Counted from the first letter of the stretch, positions 8,641 through 17,937 are shown. The stretch is 64,000 nucleotides of DNA from Methylobacterium sp. UNC378MF (GCF_900103195.1 NZ_FMWU01000018.1:62001-126000); one strand, 5' to 3'. Notes: generated by a model from the letters alone, not told the origin. Translations and numbers: made by a program.

Positions 8641-9060
8641 ATGACCGAGCCAGCCTTTACCCTCGATCCCCGCCTCGCGGCCGACACGGCCGAAGTGGGC
8701 GACCTCGCCCTGTGCCGCGTGCTGCTGATGGACGATGCCCGGTTCCCGTGGCTGATCCTGGTGCCGCGCCGCCCCGGCCTCACCGAGATCACCGACCTCT
8801 CCGAGGGCGATGCTGCCACGCTCTGGCAGGAGATCCATCTCGCCACGGGGGTGATGCAGGCCCTGTCCAAGCCCGACAAGGTAAATCTCGGCGCTCTCGG
8901 CAATGTGGTGTCCCAGCTCCACGTCCACATCGTGGGCCGCTTCCGCTCGGATCCCGCCTGGCCGGGGCCGGTCTGGGGATTCGAGACCCGCAAGCCCTAC
9001 CCGCTCCACGCCCGCGCCCAGCTCCTCGAGCGCGCCGGCGCCCTCTTCTCCGCGGCCTGA
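8641..9060 (+). CDS. HIT-family hydrolase/transferase
   Basis: A 139-residue histidine-triad protein. The triad lies in SQLHVHIVGR (about residues 91-100), where the third His of the classic HxHxH is replaced by Val-Gly-Arg, as in some short proteobacterial HIT proteins. PWLILVPRR and EITDLSEGD are typical of this bacterial subfamily. HIT proteins hydrolyse nucleoside phosphoramidates or dinucleotides. The nudC start follows 8 bases after its stop, so the two probably form a nucleotide-housekeeping operon. Confidence 0.85.
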   Translation: MTEPAFTLDPRLAADTAEVGDLALCRVLLMDDARFPWLILVPRRPGLTEITDLSEGDAATLWQEIHLATGVMQALSKPDKVNLGALGNVVSQLHVHIVGRFRSDPAWPGPVWGFETRKPYPLHARAQLLERAGALFSAA

Positions 9061-9067
9061 CCTTGGC

Positions 9068-9970
9068 ATGACCGATCCACGCGACACCCTCGGCTTCGTC
9101 CGCAACTGCCTGGTACGCCACTCGGCCGAGCAGCCCGAGGAGTCGGTGCCCGCCTTCGACACCGCCGAAGCCCGCCTCGTTCTGATCTGTGGCGACCGGA
9201 TCGTGCTGCGCGGAGAGACCGCGCTGATCGCCCCTGCGGAGGCCGTCGGCCTCGAAGGCGGAACGCGCATCTTCCTCGGGCACCGGGACGGGCGGCCCGT
9301 CTTCGCCGCCGCCGCGCCCGCCGAAGCGGCGGAGCGCTTCGCCGCCGCGCCGACCCGCACCCTCGACCTCCGGTCGATCGCCACCGAATCCGCCGTGGAG
9401 GCTGAGGAGCTCGGCCTTCTCGCCGTGGCCAAGTCGATGCTCGACTGGCACGCCCGCCACGGCTTCTGCGCCAATTGCGGTACCGCCACCGTGGCAAGGG
9501 CCGGCGGCTTTCGGCGCGAATGCCCGAGCTGCAGCGCCCACCATTTCCCCCGGGTCGACCCGGTGGTGATCATGCTGGTGCGCCGGGGCGACACCTGCCT
9601 GCTCGGCCGCGGGCCGCATTTCCGGCCGCACATGTATTCCTGCCTCGCGGGCTTCCTGGAGCCCGGCGAGACTATCGAGGACGCGGTCCGCCGCGAGGTG
9701 TTCGAGGAGACGCGGATCCGCGTCGGCGCGGTCACCTACCGGACGTCGCAGCCCTGGCCGTTCCCGTCCTCGCTGATGCTCGGCTGCGCCGCCGAGGGCC
9801 TCGACGCTGCGATTGTGACCGATCCGAGCGAGCTGGAGGATGCCCGCTGGTTCACCCGGACCGACGTCGCGGCCATGCTGGCGGGTGCGCATCCGGAAGG
9901 GATCCAGGCCCCGCCGCCCATGGCGATCGCCAACTACCTGATGCGCGCCTTCGTGGCCGGCGAGACCTGA
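9068..9970 (+). CDS. nudC: NADH pyrophosphatase NudC
   Basis: A 300-residue Nudix enzyme that cleaves NADH to NMNH and AMP and can remove NAD caps from RNA. The zinc ribbon is intact (Cys134, Cys137, Cys152, Cys155) and is followed by the Nudix box GFLEPGETIEDAVRREVFEE at about 195-214. The NudC-specific SQPWPFPSSLM motif lies after it, which separates NudC from other Nudix proteins. The ATG at 9068 is chosen as the first start after the HIT gene and leaves a family-length N-terminal domain. Confidence 0.95.
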   Translation: MTDPRDTLGFVRNCLVRHSAEQPEESVPAFDTAEARLVLICGDRIVLRGETALIAPAEAVGLEGGTRIFLGHRDGRPVFAAAAPAEAAERFAAAPTRTLDLRSIATESAVEAEELGLLAVAKSMLDWHARHGFCANCGTATVARAGGFRRECPSCSAHHFPRVDPVVIMLVRRGDTCLLGRGPHFRPHMYSCLAGFLEPGETIEDAVRREVFEETRIRVGAVTYRTSQPWPFPSSLMLGCAAEGLDAAIVTDPSELEDARWFTRTDVAAMLAGAHPEGIQAPPPMAIANYLMRAFVAGET

Positions 9971-9985
9971 TCCCGAGCGGCTCGG

Positions 9986-11518
9986 CTAGCCGGGCTTGCC
10001 GGCGCTCCGGCTCGGATTGTCCGTGGGGTCGATGTCGTTCAGCCCGAACGGACCGGAGCCGTTCTGCTCCGCCTGAACCGGGAGAGCGCCCCGCATCTCG
10101 GAAAAGGCTTCGCCCACCATCAGCAGCGCCGGTCCGTCGGTCCCCGCCGCCTCGATCCGGTCAGCCAGATCGGCGGCCGTGCCGCGCAGGGCCTGCTGGT
10201 TCGGCCGCGTGGCGTTGAACACGAGGAGCGCCGGGGTCGATGGCGCCAGCCCTTCTTCCACCGCCCGCGCCAGCAGCGCCCGCAAGGTGCGCTTGGGCAT
10301 GTAGACCACCGTCGTGACGCTCGGATCGGCGAGCGCGCCCCAGTTCAGATCGTCCGGGAGGGCGCCGCGGCGGTCGTGACCCGTGACGAACTGGAGCCGG
10401 CGCGCGGCGTCGCGATGGGTAAGGGACAGGCCGAGGCTGGCCGCTGCGCCTTGCGCGGCGGAGACGCCGGGCACCACGCTGACAGGGATGCCGGCCGCCC
10501 GGCAGGCCTCGATCTCCTCGCCCGCCCGGCCGAAGACCAGCGGGTCGCCGGATTTCAGCCGCACCACCTGCTTTCCCGAGCGCGCGAGCTGGACCATCAG
10601 CGCGTTGATGTCGTCCTGACGGCAGGACGGGCCGTGGCCGGTCTTGCCCACGAGCATGGTGCGGGCCTCGCGGCGGGCGTAGTCCAGGATCTCGGGAGCG
10701 ACGAGGTCGTCGTACAGGATCACGTCGGCATTGCGGAGCGCCCGCAGCGCCTTGAGGGTCAGAAGCTCCGCATCGCCCGGGCCAGCTCCGACCAGAGTCA
10801 CCGCGCCGCCTTTCGGGGCGGCTTCCGTTTCACCGAGCAGTTCCGCGAGGTCCGTACCGGACGGCGCGCGGTCCGGCTCCGCGAAGGCCCGGTCGGTGAA
10901 GCGCTCCCAGAAGAAGCGTCGGTCGGCGAACCCGTGGAAGCGGGCGGTGACGCCGTCGCGCCAGTCGCGGGCGGCCGCGACCCATCGACTGAACCCGCGG
11001 GGCAGCATCGCCTCGATCCGCGCGCGCACGGTCTGGCCGAAAACCGGGGCGGCGCCCTCGGTCGAGATGCCGACCACGAGCGGCGAGCGGTTGACGATGG
11101 CGCCGAACTTCACGTCGCAGAGATGCGGTCGGTCCACCGCGTTGACGATGGCGCCGGCCCCGCGGGCGGCCGCCACGAAGGCGACACACTCGGCCTCGTC
11201 CTCCATGGCGCCGATGCAGAAGGCAGCGCCCCAGAGATCGTCCGGGCTCCACGCCCGTTCGTGCAGGACCACCTGCCCGTCGACGATCTCGCCCGGCACC
11301 GCGCGCAGCTCCTCGCTGGGCTCGGGGGCGTAGACGTCGACATGGGCGCCGGCCGCGGCGAGGACCTTCACCTTCCAGGGCGCGCCGCCGGAGGAGCCGG
11401 CCAGCACCACCCGTTTGCCGCGCAGCGGCACGAAGACGGGCAGCACCGCCAGCGGCTCGAGGCCGGCGGCCTTGGTCTCGCGAGGCGCGCGGGCTGCGCG
11501 CAGGGGAGTATCGGTCAC
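9986..11518 (-). CDS. cysG: siroheme synthase (uroporphyrinogen-III methyltransferase / precorrin-2 dehydrogenase / ferrochelatase)
   Basis: A 510-residue trifunctional enzyme making siroheme, the prosthetic group of the NirA-type nitrite reductase encoded upstream. The N-terminal half is the dehydrogenase/ferrochelatase module (GKRVVLAGSSGGAPWKVKVL nucleotide site, then GIVYAT-free core and DVKFGAIVNRSPLVVGIST). The second half from about residue 240 is the SAM methyltransferase (VTLVGAGPGDAELLTLKAL, DVILYDDLV, VRLKSGDPLVFGRAGEE, VVPGVSAA). The NAD loop has SSGG in place of the canonical GGG, a variant I have seen in other alphaproteobacterial CysGs. The start is GTG at 11518. It is probably the last gene of the nas transcript, although a 205-base gap with a large inverted repeat separates it from nasA. 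Confidence 0.93.
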   Translation of the reverse strand: MTDTPLRAARAPRETKAAGLEPLAVLPVFVPLRGKRVVLAGSSGGAPWKVKVLAAAGAHVDVYAPEPSEELRAVPGEIVDGQVVLHERAWSPDDLWGAAFCIGAMEDEAECVAFVAAARGAGAIVNAVDRPHLCDVKFGAIVNRSPLVVGISTEGAAPVFGQTVRARIEAMLPRGFSRWVAAARDWRDGVTARFHGFADRRFFWERFTDRAFAEPDRAPSGTDLAELLGETEAAPKGGAVTLVGAGPGDAELLTLKALRALRNADVILYDDLVAPEILDYARREARTMLVGKTGHGPSCRQDDINALMVQLARSGKQVVRLKSGDPLVFGRAGEEIEACRAAGIPVSVVPGVSAAQGAAASLGLSLTHRDAARRLQFVTGHDRRGALPDDLNWGALADPSVTTVVYMPKRTLRALLARAVEEGLAPSTPALLVFNATRPNQQALRGTAADLADRIEAAGTDGPALLMVGEAFSEMRGALPVQAEQNGSGPFGLNDIDPTDNPSRSAGKPG

Positions 11519-11566
11519 GGGCCTGTCCTGAATCGTCTCGAACCGGCCTCTCCCGTAGGCCCCCTG

Positions 11567-11668
11567 ATCCTGAGGTGCTGCGCAGCAGCCTCGAAGGAGG
11601 GCTCCAGGGATCGCGCGGCCGGCTGGAGGCTCCTACGAGGCGGCCGCTGCGCGCCCGCACCTCAGGAT
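11567..11668. repeat. long intergenic inverted repeat between nasA and cysG
   Basis: The outer arms are a perfect 12-bp match (ATCCTGAGGTGC at 11567-11578 against GCACCTCAGGAT at 11657-11668). Inside, GCCTCGAAGGAGGGCTCCAG is mirrored imperfectly by CTGGAGGCTCCTACGAGGC. The whole can fold into a stem of about 100 bases. The CCTGAGGTGC...CCTCGAAGGAGG wording looks to me like a dispersed intergenic element of Methylobacterium genomes; that is recollection, not a search. In an nas transcript it could act as a processing or stability element between nasA and cysG. Confidence 0.7.
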
Positions 11669-11723
11669 GCGGTGGTCTGGTAGGACGGGCCGGTCTGTCC
11701 TCGCCGACGAGTGTATCAGAAGA

Positions 11724-14420
11724 TCACGCGGCGCGGGCGGTCTGCGCGGCCAGCATCTTGCGGATCTCAGGGATGCACGAGCCGCAATTCGTTCCGGCCT
11801 TGCAGGCGGCGCCCACCGCCTCCACGGAGGTGGCGCCCCCGGCCACGGTCGTGGCGATGACGTCGGCGCCGACGCCGTGGCAGGCGCAGACCACCGGCCC
11901 CGCCGAGGCGGTGGCCGCGCGGCCCGAGAGCAGCGCCCGCCGCGCGGCGGCGTCGGGCGCCTCGGTGGCGAACAGGGCCTTGGCGGCCTCCCAGCCCGGC
12001 CGTTCCCCGGCGGGCGCGTAGGCGAGGCAGGCGACCAGGCGGTCGCCGTCGTAGACCGCGCAGCGGTAGCGGTCGCGGGCGTGGTCGGCATATTCCGCCA
12101 GCTCGCAGCCCGACAGCGCCTCGCTTTGGATCAGGCCGCGCACCATCAGCGCCACCGCCCGGGAGCTGTCGGCGGTGGCGAACTGCGCGCCCCATCCGCC
12201 GGTGATCGCGGCGCGCGCCCACCACCAGCCCTCGGGCATCGCCACCTGCCGGCGCGTCAGCAGGAAGCCTCTGGCCCGGTAGGCGACCGGCGCGATGGAG
12301 GCCGGTGCCGCTTTCAGCTCGGGTTGTCCGGACACCGGGTCCGGCATGCCGCGCACCAGCGCGCCGACCCGGGCCTTCGACGCGAAGGCGCTGCCCCAGT
12401 GCATCGGCATGAACAGGCTGCCCGGCGCCACCGCGTCGGTCACCATCACCTCCAGCTCGGCCTCACCGTGCTCGGTCGTCAGCCGGGCGATGGCGCCGTC
12501 GGCGAGTCCCCGGGCGGCAACGTCTTCGGGGTGGACCTCCACGAACGGGACGGCCCGGTGCGCCGACAGGCGCTGGCTCTTCCCGGTGCGGGTCATCGTG
12601 TGCCAGTGGTCACGCACCCGACCGGTGTTGAGCACGAAGGGGAACGCCTCCGAGACCTCCTGGGCGAGGCCCGGCGGCTGCACCGCCACGAAGCGGGCGC
12701 GCCGGTCGAAGGTGTAGAACCGGCCGTCGCCGAACAGCCGCGCCTTGCCCTGCGGTGCACCCCGGAAGCCGGAGCGCTTCGGGATGGGCCACTGCACCGG
12801 CAGGGTCACGTCGTAGGCGGCGTCGCTGATCTCCGCGAGTGCGCCGAGATCGAAGTCGCGGGTACCGTTGTTCTCGTAAGCCGAGAGCCCGGCATGCTCG
12901 CGGAAGATCGCGGCGGCGGAGTCGAACGCGAAGGCCCTTCCGTGGCCGAGACGGCGGCCGACGTCGGCCAGCGCCGCCCAGTCGGGCCGCGCCTCGCCGG
13001 GGCTCGTGAGGAAGCGGCGCTGGCGCGAGATCCGCCGCTCGGAATTGGTGACGGTGCCGTCCTTCTCGCCCCAGGCCTGGGCGGGCAGCAGCACGGTGGT
13101 CCTACCCCGGCCCCGGGCGGTGTCGGAATCCGCCACCGCCTCGGACACCACGTAGAGGTCGAGTCCGGCGAGCGATTCGCGGATCGCATCGGCCCGCGGC
13201 ATCGAGACCAGCGGGTTGGTGCCCATCACCCAGAGCGCCTTGATCTTGCCCCGGCTGACCGCCTCGAACAGCGCTACCGCCTTCATGCCCTCGCCGGTGA
13301 TGATCCGCGGGGCACCCCAGTAGCGGCGTACCCGGTCCACCTCCTCCGGGGTGAAGTGCATGTGGGCGGCCAGCATGTTGGCCAGACCGCCGACCTCGCG
13401 CCCGCCCATGGCGTTGGGCTGGCCGGTCAGGGAGAACGGGCCCATCCCGGTCTCGCCGATGCGGCCGGTGATCAGGTGGCAGTTGATGATGCTGTTGCCC
13501 TTGTCGGTCCCCTGCGCCGACTGGTTCACCCCCTGCGAGAAGGCCGTGACCACCCGGCGCGTGCCGGCGAACAGGGCGTAGAAGGCCGCGATGTCGGCCT
13601 CCGGCACGCCGGTGACGGCGGCGACCGCCGCGAGATCCGGCGCGATCTGACGGGCGCGGTCGAGGGCGCCGTCGAGGCCGGCCGTGTGGGCATCGACGAA
13701 GGCGCGATCGCGAAAACCGTGGTCGGACAGGTAGACCAGCAGGCCCGAGAACAGGGCGGTGTCAGTGCCCGGCCGGATGCCGAGGAACAGGTCGGATTCC
13801 TGGGCGGTCTGGGTCCGGCGGGGGTCGATCACCACGAATTTGGTCCCGCGGCGCTCCTTGGCGTCGGCCATGCGGCGGAACAGGATCGGGTGGCACCACG
13901 CGGTGTTGGAGCCGACCAGCACGATCAGGTCGGCCTCGTCGAGATCCTCGTAGCAGCCCGGAACCGTGTCGGAGCCGAAGGCCCGCCGGTGGGCCGCGAC
14001 CGCGCTCGACATGCAGAGCCGCGAGTTGGTGTCCACGTGCGGCGTGCCGATGAAGCCCTTCGCGAGCTTGTTGGCGACGTAGTAATCCTCGGTGAGGAGC
14101 TGGCCCGACAGGTAGAAGGCGATCGCGTCCGGCCCGTGCTCCGCGGCGATCGCGCTGAGCTTCTTCGCGACCGTGTCGAGGGCCGCGTCCCACGAGACCT
14201 GGGCGCCGTCGACCTGCGGGTGCAGCAGCCGGTTCTCCAGCGACAGGGTCTCGCCCAGCGCCGAGCCCTTCGAGCACAGGCGGCCGAAATTGGCCGGGTG
14301 CTCGGAATCGCCCGCGATGGTGGCGCCGCCCTGCCCGTCCGGGGTCGCGAGCACGCCGCACCCGACCCCGCAATAGGGGCAGGTGGTCCGCACCGTCGGC
14401 GCCGCCACTGGCTGGGTCAT
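11724..14420 (-). CDS. nasA: assimilatory nitrate reductase catalytic subunit (molybdopterin oxidoreductase)
   Basis: An 898-residue cytosolic enzyme reducing nitrate to nitrite with a bis-MGD molybdenum centre. The N-terminal 4Fe-4S motif has Cys14, Cys17, Cys21 and Cys49 (CPYCGVGC...LCSKG). Mo-bis-MGD signatures include HPILFRRMADAKERRG, VNQSAQGTDKGNSIIN and WVMGTNPLVSMP, and a C-terminal molydopterin-dinucleotide domain begins near RVRDHWHTMTRTGKS. An extra C-terminal BFD-like [2Fe-2S] module (CACHGVG...CKAGTNCGSC) suggests electron entry directly to NasA. The ATG at 14420 starts just before the Fe-S motif; upstream in-frame residues look like shadow sequence. Third from the promoter-proximal end of nasB-nirA-flavoprotein-nasA. 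Confidence 0.95.
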   Translation of the reverse strand: MTQPVAAPTVRTTCPYCGVGCGVLATPDGQGGATIAGDSEHPANFGRLCSKGSALGETLSLENRLLHPQVDGAQVSWDAALDTVAKKLSAIAAEHGPDAIAFYLSGQLLTEDYYVANKLAKGFIGTPHVDTNSRLCMSSAVAAHRRAFGSDTVPGCYEDLDEADLIVLVGSNTAWCHPILFRRMADAKERRGTKFVVIDPRRTQTAQESDLFLGIRPGTDTALFSGLLVYLSDHGFRDRAFVDAHTAGLDGALDRARQIAPDLAAVAAVTGVPEADIAAFYALFAGTRRVVTAFSQGVNQSAQGTDKGNSIINCHLITGRIGETGMGPFSLTGQPNAMGGREVGGLANMLAAHMHFTPEEVDRVRRYWGAPRIITGEGMKAVALFEAVSRGKIKALWVMGTNPLVSMPRADAIRESLAGLDLYVVSEAVADSDTARGRGRTTVLLPAQAWGEKDGTVTNSERRISRQRRFLTSPGEARPDWAALADVGRRLGHGRAFAFDSAAAIFREHAGLSAYENNGTRDFDLGALAEISDAAYDVTLPVQWPIPKRSGFRGAPQGKARLFGDGRFYTFDRRARFVAVQPPGLAQEVSEAFPFVLNTGRVRDHWHTMTRTGKSQRLSAHRAVPFVEVHPEDVAARGLADGAIARLTTEHGEAELEVMVTDAVAPGSLFMPMHWGSAFASKARVGALVRGMPDPVSGQPELKAAPASIAPVAYRARGFLLTRRQVAMPEGWWWARAAITGGWGAQFATADSSRAVALMVRGLIQSEALSGCELAEYADHARDRYRCAVYDGDRLVACLAYAPAGERPGWEAAKALFATEAPDAAARRALLSGRAATASAGPVVCACHGVGADVIATTVAGGATSVEAVGAACKAGTNCGSCIPEIRKMLAAQTARAA

Positions 14421-14477
14421 AGCTCGAGTCCTCGAAGGGTCGTCCCGGATGGGAGCAAGCTTCGCGCCGCCGTTTCC

Positions 14478-14499
14478 CCCCTCCCCTTGCGGGGAGGGG
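14478..14499. repeat. CCCCTCCCC hairpin between the flavoprotein gene and nasA
   Basis: A perfect 9-bp stem (CCCCTCCCC / GGGGAGGGG) with a TTGC loop sits in the 88-base gap within the nas operon. No T-tract follows on the transcribed strand, so it looks like an RNA-stability or processing hairpin rather than a terminator. A near-identical element lies at 26838-26860 after tkt, so it is a dispersed repeat. Confidence 0.7.
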
Positions 14500-14508
14500 T
14501 CCCGGCGC

Positions 14509-16113
14509 TCAGTACACGTCGGCCTGATACCGACCGGCCTTCTTGAGAGCCGCGAGATAGGCCACCGCGTCCTCGGGGCTCTTGCCGCCGAACTGCGCCG
14601 CCACGTCGATGATCGCCCGCTCGACGTCCTTGGCCATGCGCTTGGCATCGCCGCAGATGTAGAAATGCGCGCCGCCCTCGAGCCACTTCCACAGCTCGGC
14701 GCCGTTCTCGCGCATCCGGTCCTGGACGTAGGTCTTCTCCTTGCCGTCCCGGGACCAGGCCAGGGACAGGCGTGTGAGCACCTTGTCGTCCTTCAACTGG
14801 TTCAACTCGTCCTTGTAGAAGAAGTCCGAGGCCTGCCGCTGGTGGCCGTAGAACAGCCAGTTGCGGCCCGGTGCCTGCGTGGCAGCGCGCTCGCGCAGGA
14901 AGGCGCGGAACGGCGCGATCCCGGTGCCGGGGCCACACATGATCACGTCCTTCGACAGGTCGGCCGGCAGGCCGAAGCCGTGCGCCTTCTGGAGGTAGAC
15001 CTTCACCTTGGTCTGCTCGGGCAGGCGCTCGCCCAGATGGGTCGAGGCGACGCCGAGCCGCAGCCGTGAGCGGTGGTTGTAGCGCACCGCATCCACGGTC
15101 AGCGAGACGCGGCCGACATCCATCTTGGGCGAGGATGAGATCGAGTAGAGCCGCGGCTGCAACTCGTCGAGCGCCTCCAGAAACACCTCGGCGTCGGGCC
15201 GTGCGCCCGGGAACTTGTGCAGCGCGCCGAGCACGTCGAGATAGGCGGCATCGCCGTCCGGATCCTCGCCGGAGGCGAGCGCCTGCGCCTTCTTGCGGGC
15301 CGGCCCCGAGGTGAGCAGCGACAGGAGCTGGTAGAGGTTGTCGGGCGCGGCGCCCAGCGCGTAGTTGATCAGCAGGTGCTCCCGCAGGGTCCTGTCGCCG
15401 ATCACCCGCTCGGGTCGGGCGCCGAGTTCCGCGATCACGGCGTCGACCAGCGCCGGGGCGTTGGCGGGGAACAGGCCGAGGGAGTCGCCGACCTCGTACT
15501 GGATCGGCGTGCCGTCGAGGCCGATCTCGATGTGCCACGTCTCCTTCTCGCCGCCCGGATCGTTGAGGCGGCGGCGGGACAGGAACAGCGCCTCGACCGG
15601 GTTCTCGCGGCAATAGCCCAGCGGACCGAGATCGGCCGCTGCCTTCGGGGCGTCGTCCTCCGCCCTCGGCGCGGCAGGGGCGCCGCCGGCGGCGCCGAAC
15701 TCCTCGTCCAGCTTCTTGAGCATGCGCAGGGTCTCTTTGCCGCCGGGCTGGCAAAGGTTCAGGCGCGCCTCGTTCTTGAGGAAGATCGCGTTGGCGTAGT
15801 CGGCGCAGTTGTAGCCGCACTGGCCGCAATCCTGCTGGGCCATGGCGGCCATCAGCTTCTGCGGCTCGGGGCGATCCTTGGCCATCTCCATCCGCTCGCC
15901 GATCGGCACGGAGGGGTCGTGCCAGGGCGCGTCGTCGTTGTCGGCCAGCTTCGGGCCGGTCGCCGGCGCCTCGCCGGAGGCCAGCGCCGTGGCACCCGCG
16001 ACGGCGGGGCCGAGCAGAGCCGCGAAGTAGCCCGACAGCCAAGCGCGCTGGTCCTCGTTGAAGGGCGCGGTCTCGGGGATCAGGACGAGGGGGGGCGAGA
16101 CGTGCTGGGTCAT
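14509..16113 (-). CDS. CysJ-like FAD/NAD(P)H flavoprotein with N-terminal 4Fe-4S domain
   Basis: A 534-residue electron-transfer protein placed between nirA and nasA. Residues about 90-125 hold a PF04060-type Fe-S domain (C96-x2-C99-x3-C103-x17-C121, in QQDCGQCGYNCADYANAI). The rest is the FAD-binding and NADP-binding part of the sulfite reductase alpha/P450-reductase family, with QPRLYSISSSP, CGPGTGIAPFRAFL and YICGDAKRMAKDVE. The flavodoxin-like FMN domain of true CysJ is absent. It probably takes electrons from NAD(P)H and passes them through its Fe-S cluster to NasA or NirA (inference). Its ATG overlaps the nirA stop by 4 bases (ATGA). Confidence 0.85.
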   Translation of the reverse strand: MTQHVSPPLVLIPETAPFNEDQRAWLSGYFAALLGPAVAGATALASGEAPATGPKLADNDDAPWHDPSVPIGERMEMAKDRPEPQKLMAAMAQQDCGQCGYNCADYANAIFLKNEARLNLCQPGGKETLRMLKKLDEEFGAAGGAPAAPRAEDDAPKAAADLGPLGYCRENPVEALFLSRRRLNDPGGEKETWHIEIGLDGTPIQYEVGDSLGLFPANAPALVDAVIAELGARPERVIGDRTLREHLLINYALGAAPDNLYQLLSLLTSGPARKKAQALASGEDPDGDAAYLDVLGALHKFPGARPDAEVFLEALDELQPRLYSISSSPKMDVGRVSLTVDAVRYNHRSRLRLGVASTHLGERLPEQTKVKVYLQKAHGFGLPADLSKDVIMCGPGTGIAPFRAFLRERAATQAPGRNWLFYGHQRQASDFFYKDELNQLKDDKVLTRLSLAWSRDGKEKTYVQDRMRENGAELWKWLEGGAHFYICGDAKRMAKDVERAIIDVAAQFGGKSPEDAVAYLAALKKAGRYQADVY

Positions 16114-17927
16114 GCGGCGGCCCTCAGGGCAGGCTGGTCCTCGGCGGCGTCGCGGAGCGCCTCCGCGCCGGTGCGGCTAGTGAAGGCCTGGAAGCTCTCC
16201 TCGGGGCCCTGCCGGAGGGCGAGGTAGGCGCGCAGCAGCGCCTCGACGCGGGAGGGCGCATCCTCGGCTTTGACGGCCTTCCAGATCTCGGTGCCGATCT
16301 TCGGGTTCTCGGCGAAGCCGCCGCCGACCACGACGTCGTAGCCCTCGACGGTGTCGCCCTCCTCCGAGACGACGACCTTGGCGCCGATCAGCCCGATATC
16401 GCCGATGTAGTGCTGGGCGCAGCTGTGGTGGCAGCCGGTGAGGTGGACGTTCACCGGGACGTCGAGGTTCGGCACGGCCCGCTCGACGTGGTCGGCGATG
16501 ATCAGGGCGTGGCTCTTGGTGTCGGAGGCCGCGAACTTGCACCCCTTCGCGCCCGTGCAGGCCACGAGGCCGGAGCGGATGCCCGCAGCCCTAGTGGTGA
16601 GCCCCAGCGCCTCGACCCGGGCCTCGACCTCGGCGACCTTCGCGTCCGGCACCCCGGAGAAGATGAAGTTCTGCCAGACGGTCAGGCGGATCTGGCCGTC
16701 GCCACACTCGGCGGCGATCTTGGCCAGCGCCCGCACCTGATCGCTCGTCATCTTGCCGACCGGCAGGACCACGCCGATCCAGTTGAGGCCGGGCTGCTTC
16801 TGGGCGTGGACGCCGACATGGGCGAACCGATCGGTGGGCTTGCGCGGCGCCACGTGCTCCGGCGCGACCCGGTCGAGCTTGCGGCCGAGCTTCTCCTCGA
16901 CGGCGGCGAGGTACTTGTCGAAGCCCCAGGCGTCGAGGACGTACTTCATCCGGCTCTTGTTGCGGTTGGTCCGGTCGCCGTTCTCGATGAACACCCGGAT
17001 GATCGCGTCGGCGACCGCGTTGCAATCCTCCGGCTTCAGCACGATCCCGGTGTCGCGGGCGAGGTCCCGGTGGCCCGAGATGCCGCCGAGGACGAGGCGC
17101 ATGTAGATGCCCGGCGGCACGGTAGCGCCCTCGAGAACCTCCACCGCCTGGAAGCCGATATCGTTGGTCTCCTCCAGGGTCGGCATGACGCCGCTGCCGT
17201 CGAAGGCGACGTTGAACTTACGCGGCAGGCCGTAGAGCGAGCGGTCGTTGAGGATCCAGTTGTGCCAGGACTTGGCGAGCGGGCGCGTGTCCAGCAGCTC
17301 CTGGGCATCGATGCCGGCGGTCGACGAGCCGGTGACGTTGCGGATGTTGTCGGCGCCCGCGCCGCGGGCGGTGAGGCCGATATCGGTCAGCCCGTCGAGG
17401 AAGGGCTGGGCGTGCTCCGGGCTGATCTCCCGCACCTGCAGGTTCGCCCGGGTCGTCACGTGGACGTAGCCGCCGCCGTGTTCATCGGCGAGGTCGGCGA
17501 CGCCCGCGAACTGCCAATGGTGCAGGATCCCGTTCGGGATCCGCAGCCGGCACATGTAGGAGACCTGGTTTGGGGCGACCCAGAACAGGCCGTGGTAGCG
17601 CCAGCGGAAATTGTCTTCGGGCTTCGGCTGCTTGCCGGCGGCGGCCTCCTGGATCAGGCGGTTATGGCCGTCGAAGGGGTTCTCGGCGCGCTTCCACTTC
17701 TCCTGCTCGCAGAGCTTGCCGCCCTCCTTGACGGTCCGGTCCTGCGCCTTGATGTGGATCGCATCCGGGCCCGTAGGCTCGGCGGGCGGCGCGGCCGCCC
17801 CGGCCCCGCCCGAGGCGAGGCCACCGGTCAGGCGGACGGCAGCAATGCCGGAGGCGAAGCCCTCGAGGTAGCGCTTCTGCTCGGCCTCGAATGCGCCGGC
17901 GGCGGTCTGGGTGGTGGTCTGGGACAT
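16110..17927 (-). CDS. nirA: ferredoxin-type nitrite/sulfite reductase (siroheme, 4Fe-4S)
   Basis: A 605-residue NirA-like enzyme for six-electron reduction of nitrite to ammonium. The two ferredoxin-like halves are visible (YMCRLRIPNGILHHWQFAGV, HVTTRANLQVREI; then VGVHAQKQPGLNWIGVVLPV). The cluster/siroheme motif is complete: CTGAKGC (Cys-x5-Cys), then TGCHHSCAQH (Cys-x3-Cys). The N-terminus carries a Gly/Ala/Pro-rich linker before the reductase fold. A ferredoxin-dependent enzyme here contrasts with NADH-dependent NirBD and implies a separate donor, with the neighbouring flavoprotein and NasB-like protein as candidates. The start lies 10 bases after the nasB stop. Confidence 0.93.
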   Translation of the reverse strand: MSQTTTQTAAGAFEAEQKRYLEGFASGIAAVRLTGGLASGGAGAAAPPAEPTGPDAIHIKAQDRTVKEGGKLCEQEKWKRAENPFDGHNRLIQEAAAGKQPKPEDNFRWRYHGLFWVAPNQVSYMCRLRIPNGILHHWQFAGVADLADEHGGGYVHVTTRANLQVREISPEHAQPFLDGLTDIGLTARGAGADNIRNVTGSSTAGIDAQELLDTRPLAKSWHNWILNDRSLYGLPRKFNVAFDGSGVMPTLEETNDIGFQAVEVLEGATVPPGIYMRLVLGGISGHRDLARDTGIVLKPEDCNAVADAIIRVFIENGDRTNRNKSRMKYVLDAWGFDKYLAAVEEKLGRKLDRVAPEHVAPRKPTDRFAHVGVHAQKQPGLNWIGVVLPVGKMTSDQVRALAKIAAECGDGQIRLTVWQNFIFSGVPDAKVAEVEARVEALGLTTRAAGIRSGLVACTGAKGCKFAASDTKSHALIIADHVERAVPNLDVPVNVHLTGCHHSCAQHYIGDIGLIGAKVVVSEEGDTVEGYDVVVGGGFAENPKIGTEIWKAVKAEDAPSRVEALLRAYLALRQGPEESFQAFTSRTGAEALRDAAEDQPALRAAA

Positions 17928-17937
17928 CCGCGCCTCC

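Noticed and set aside
11667..14546. A plus-strand open frame of over 950 codons opposite nasA
   Set aside because: Shadow of nasA; low-complexity Arg/Gly/Val product and no motif.
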